Positions 6,861 to 8,275 of a stretch of DNA of 8,275 nucleotides are shown here, in pieces; the first letter of the stretch is position 1; every line of letters begins with the position of its first letter. This DNA is from Aquamicrobium sp. Its GTDB lineage: Bacteria; Pseudomonadota; Alphaproteobacteria; Rhizobiales; Rhizobiaceae. The notes beneath the pieces were generated by a model, which did not search any database, was not told where the DNA came from, and saw only the letters and a program-made list of their open reading frames with translations. The stretch lies in NCBI GenBank assembly GCA_014860725.1, contig JACZJD010000470.1:1-8275 (forward strand), given 5' to 3'. A program made the position numbers and the translations under genes.

Positions 6861-7025
6861 CTATTCGTCCTCGTCGCGGCTCGCCTGCTGCCAGGCGCTC
6901 CCCAGCGCCAGGCCGAGGGCGAGGCCGATGCCGACGCCCATGCCGATATTGTCCATGCTGGCGCCGATGCCGGCGCCGATCGCGATTCCGACGGCGATGC
7001 CGACGGCCGTCTTCGGGTTGCGCAT
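6861..7025 (-). CDS. Small glycine-zipper membrane protein (54 residues, function unknown)
   Basis: This small leftward gene has a near-ideal Shine-Dalgarno (AAGGAGG at 7037-7031) five bases before its ATG. The product has a basic start (MRNPK) and two Gly/Ala/Ile/Leu-rich segments, about residues 6-22 and 28-44, joined by a short SMDNI turn. It ends in an acidic tail (SRDEDE). Glycines recur every four residues: G9, G13, G17, G21 in the first helix and G30, G34, G38, G42 in the second. That is a double glycine zipper, suggesting a tightly packed, oligomerising membrane hairpin. Glycine-zipper proteins in bacteria include small envelope proteins, but I cannot assign this one. The G-x3-G periodicity shows in the DNA as imperfect GCCGATGCC-like repeats. 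It diverges from the flavin-reductase-like gene and converges on the sugar operon. Confidence 0.8.
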   Translation of the reverse strand: MRNPKTAVGIAVGIAIGAGIGASMDNIGMGVGIGLALGLALGSAWQQASRDEDE

Positions 7026-7092
7026 GCTCGCCTCCTTCGCCGGGAAAACCGGCCGGGGCAGGCTTGTGTTCCGGAATCGGCGGCAGGCCCCG

Positions 7093-7121
7093 TTGATGGG
7101 AACATCCATCCGCGCGAGAAT
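7093..7121 (+). promoter_or_regulatory. Possible promoter of the flavin-reductase-like gene
   Basis: TTGATG (7093-7098), a 17-bp spacer and GAGAAT (7116-7121) each match the -35 and -10 consensus at four of six positions. A start near 7128 would leave a leader of about 27 nt before the ATG at 7155. This is a weak match in a short intergenic region and is given as a candidate only. Confidence 0.3.
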
Positions 7122-7154
7122 GTTATGGCCTGTCGCACCAGACGGAGAATGGTC

Positions 7155-7697
7155 ATGGACACATTGCCGCTCAGCAGGGCCTTCACGCTGATCGAGCCGG
7201 GGCCGGTCACGCTCATCACCACGAATGACGGCCGCAAGGACAACATCATGACCATCACCTGGACCATGGTGCTGGATTTCTCGGCGTCCTTCGCCATCAC
7301 CACCGGACCGTGGAACCACTCCTTCGCCGCGCTTCAGGAGACGCGGGAATGCGTGATCGCGATCCCCGCCGCGGACCTGATCGACAAGGTCGTCGGCGTC
7401 GGGACGTGCACGGGGGCGGATACCGACAAGTTCGAAAAATTCGGCTTCACGCCCCTGAAGGCAAAGCATGTTCAGGCGCCGCTGATCAAGGAGTGCCTCG
7501 CCAACATCGAATGCCGGGTCGTCGACATCGTCGACCGGCATAGCATCGTCGTGCTCGAAGGCGTCGCCGCCTATTTCGACAATGCGCGCGCGGAGAAACG
7601 GATGCTCCACGCCGTCGGCGACGGCACGTTCGTCGTGGATGGGGAAAGGCTCGACAGGCGGGAGATGATGCGGGCGAAGCTCCCGGCCGGGATATAG
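7155..7697 (+). CDS. Flavin reductase-like FMN-binding domain protein
   Basis: This 180-residue protein resembles the FMN-binding split-barrel family of flavin reductases and two-component oxygenase partners. Recognisable family blocks are the opening strand PGPVTLITTNDGRKDNIMTITW (15-36), the segment FAITTGPWNHSFAAL (46-60) where the flavin phosphate usually binds, RECVIAIPAADLIDKVVGVGTCTG (64-87) and the later FGFTPLKAKHV...LIKECLANIECRVVD (96-124). The ATG at 7155 has GGAG seven bases upstream and is preferred to in-frame ATGs at 7149 and 7125. It may reduce flavin with NAD(P)H for an unidentified oxygenase, or merely bind FMN; no oxygenase gene is adjacent. It is divergent from the glycine-zipper gene and convergent with dnaE2, with only 17 bp between the two stops. 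The family is probable; the substrate is unknown. Confidence 0.85.
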   Translation: MDTLPLSRAFTLIEPGPVTLITTNDGRKDNIMTITWTMVLDFSASFAITTGPWNHSFAALQETRECVIAIPAADLIDKVVGVGTCTGADTDKFEKFGFTPLKAKHVQAPLIKECLANIECRVVDIVDRHSIVVLEGVAAYFDNARAEKRMLHAVGDGTFVVDGERLDRREMMRAKLPAGI

Positions 7698-7714
7698 CCG
7701 TCGCCGCAGCCGCC

Positions 7715-8275
7715 CTACCGGAAATCCCGCGTCTTCACCCTGATCCTGCCGGTCCTCGCAGGAGGATCGTCCGAATCCGCGGATGAATCGGGACGGCCAT
7801 GAGACGGTTGGGAGCCCTCCTCGCGCGCGCCGATGCTGGCGAGCTCGGCCGACAGGTCGGTGAGGTGGTGCGCCACGATGTGCACCACCTCGCCCTGGCG
7901 CTGCACCCTGCCCCTCACCGCGATCATGCCCGCGCCGAGGACGACGCGCCGGTATTTCTCGAACACCTTGGTCCAGACCACGATGTTGGCGATAGTGGTC
8001 TCGTCCTCCAGCGTGATGAACATGACGCCCTTGGCCGAGCCGGGCCGCTGGCGCACGAGAACGAGGCCCGCGACCTCGACCCACTGCCGGTCGCGGGCGG
8101 CGACCGCCTCGGCGCAGGTGAGGATGCGACGCCGCGCCAGATCGGAACGGACGAAGGCGACCGGATGCCGCCGCAGCGTCAGGCCGACATGGCCGTAATC
8201 CTCGACCACCTCGCCGCCGGCCGGCATCGGCCGCAGGGCGACGCGGGGCTCGGCCTGCTCGACGCAGGGCCCGGC
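7715..8275 (-). CDS. dnaE2: Error-prone DNA polymerase III alpha-like subunit DnaE2, C-terminal part (5' end cut by window)
   Basis: The last 186 residues of the leftward gene are present; the polymerase core lies beyond base 8275. The visible part runs from a linker (VVEDYGHVGLTLRRHPVAFVR) into the OB-fold: WVEVAGLVLVRQRPGSAKGVMFITLEDET, then IANIVVWTKVFEKYRRVVLGAGMIAVRG, and the ending HIVAHHLTDLSAELASIG with terminal IRVKTRDFR. VRQRPGSAKGVMFITLEDE and HHLTDLS are hallmarks of DnaE2 rather than the replicative DnaE1. In alphaproteobacteria DnaE2 works with ImuA and ImuB in SOS-induced mutagenic lesion bypass, and the three genes usually form an operon with dnaE2 last. That would put imuA and imuB to the right of this window. 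The tail between SIG and RVKT is rich in Ser, Asp and Pro and poorly conserved, as is common. No terminator was seen before the convergent flavin gene. Confidence 0.92.
   Translation of the reverse strand, partial: AGPCVEQAEPRVALRPMPAGGEVVEDYGHVGLTLRRHPVAFVRSDLARRRILTCAEAVAARDRQWVEVAGLVLVRQRPGSAKGVMFITLEDETTIANIVVWTKVFEKYRRVVLGAGMIAVRGRVQRQGEVVHIVAHHLTDLSAELASIGAREEGSQPSHGRPDSSADSDDPPARTGRIRVKTRDFR

Noticed and set aside
6905..7015. Short repeated GCCGATGCC-like units suggesting a tandem repeat or CRISPR-like array
   Set aside because: The units are imperfect, unspaced and in codon register; they are explained by the Gly-x3-Gly coding pattern of the small membrane protein.

Overview
The window (GC-rich, roughly two thirds G+C) looks like chromosome or a large replicon of an alphaproteobacterium, most likely Hyphomicrobiales (Rhizobium/Mesorhizobium-type). 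Three things point there: a 45-bp palindromic intergenic repeat of the kind scattered through rhizobial genomes, a DnaE2-type error-prone polymerase C-terminus with the alphaproteobacterial ending, and a sugar ABC operon of the rhizobial CUT2 type. No tRNA, rRNA, CRISPR array, insertion sequence or phage gene was seen.

Region 1 (1-971): a LacI-family repressor gene, reading leftward and cut by the window edge, diverges from a catabolic operon. The 219-bp intergenic region holds two near-identical 14-bp palindromes (848-861 and 880-893, centres 32 bp apart). They sit over a good leftward promoter for the repressor gene, so the repressor probably controls both itself and the operon. A separate 8-bp-arm hairpin (898-922) lies just downstream of the palindromes.

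Region 2 (972-6832): a five-gene rightward operon. It encodes an AP-endonuclease-2-like TIM-barrel sugar isomerase/epimerase, a Gfo/Idh/MocA NAD(P)-dependent dehydrogenase, a two-domain sugar ABC ATPase (RbsA type), a permease (RbsC type) and a periplasmic binding protein (RbsB type). The last four genes are tightly packed, with GTGA and ATGA stop/start overlaps at both ends of the ATPase gene. The rhizobial palindrome sits between the first two genes. A strong 13-bp-stem terminator closes the operon. No kinase is present, which suggests the imported sugar or glycoside is first oxidised unphosphorylated and then epimerised, isomerised or eliminated. The substrate cannot be read from sequence.

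Region 3 (6861-8275): three genes not obviously tied to the sugar operon. They are a 54-residue leftward glycine-zipper membrane miniprotein, a divergent 180-residue flavin-reductase-like FMN-binding protein, and the leftward, 5'-truncated C-terminus of dnaE2, convergent with the flavin gene. I do not see a wholly new system. The main items to follow up are the unknown substrate of the operon, its paired-operator control region, the intra-operon palindrome and the glycine-zipper miniprotein.
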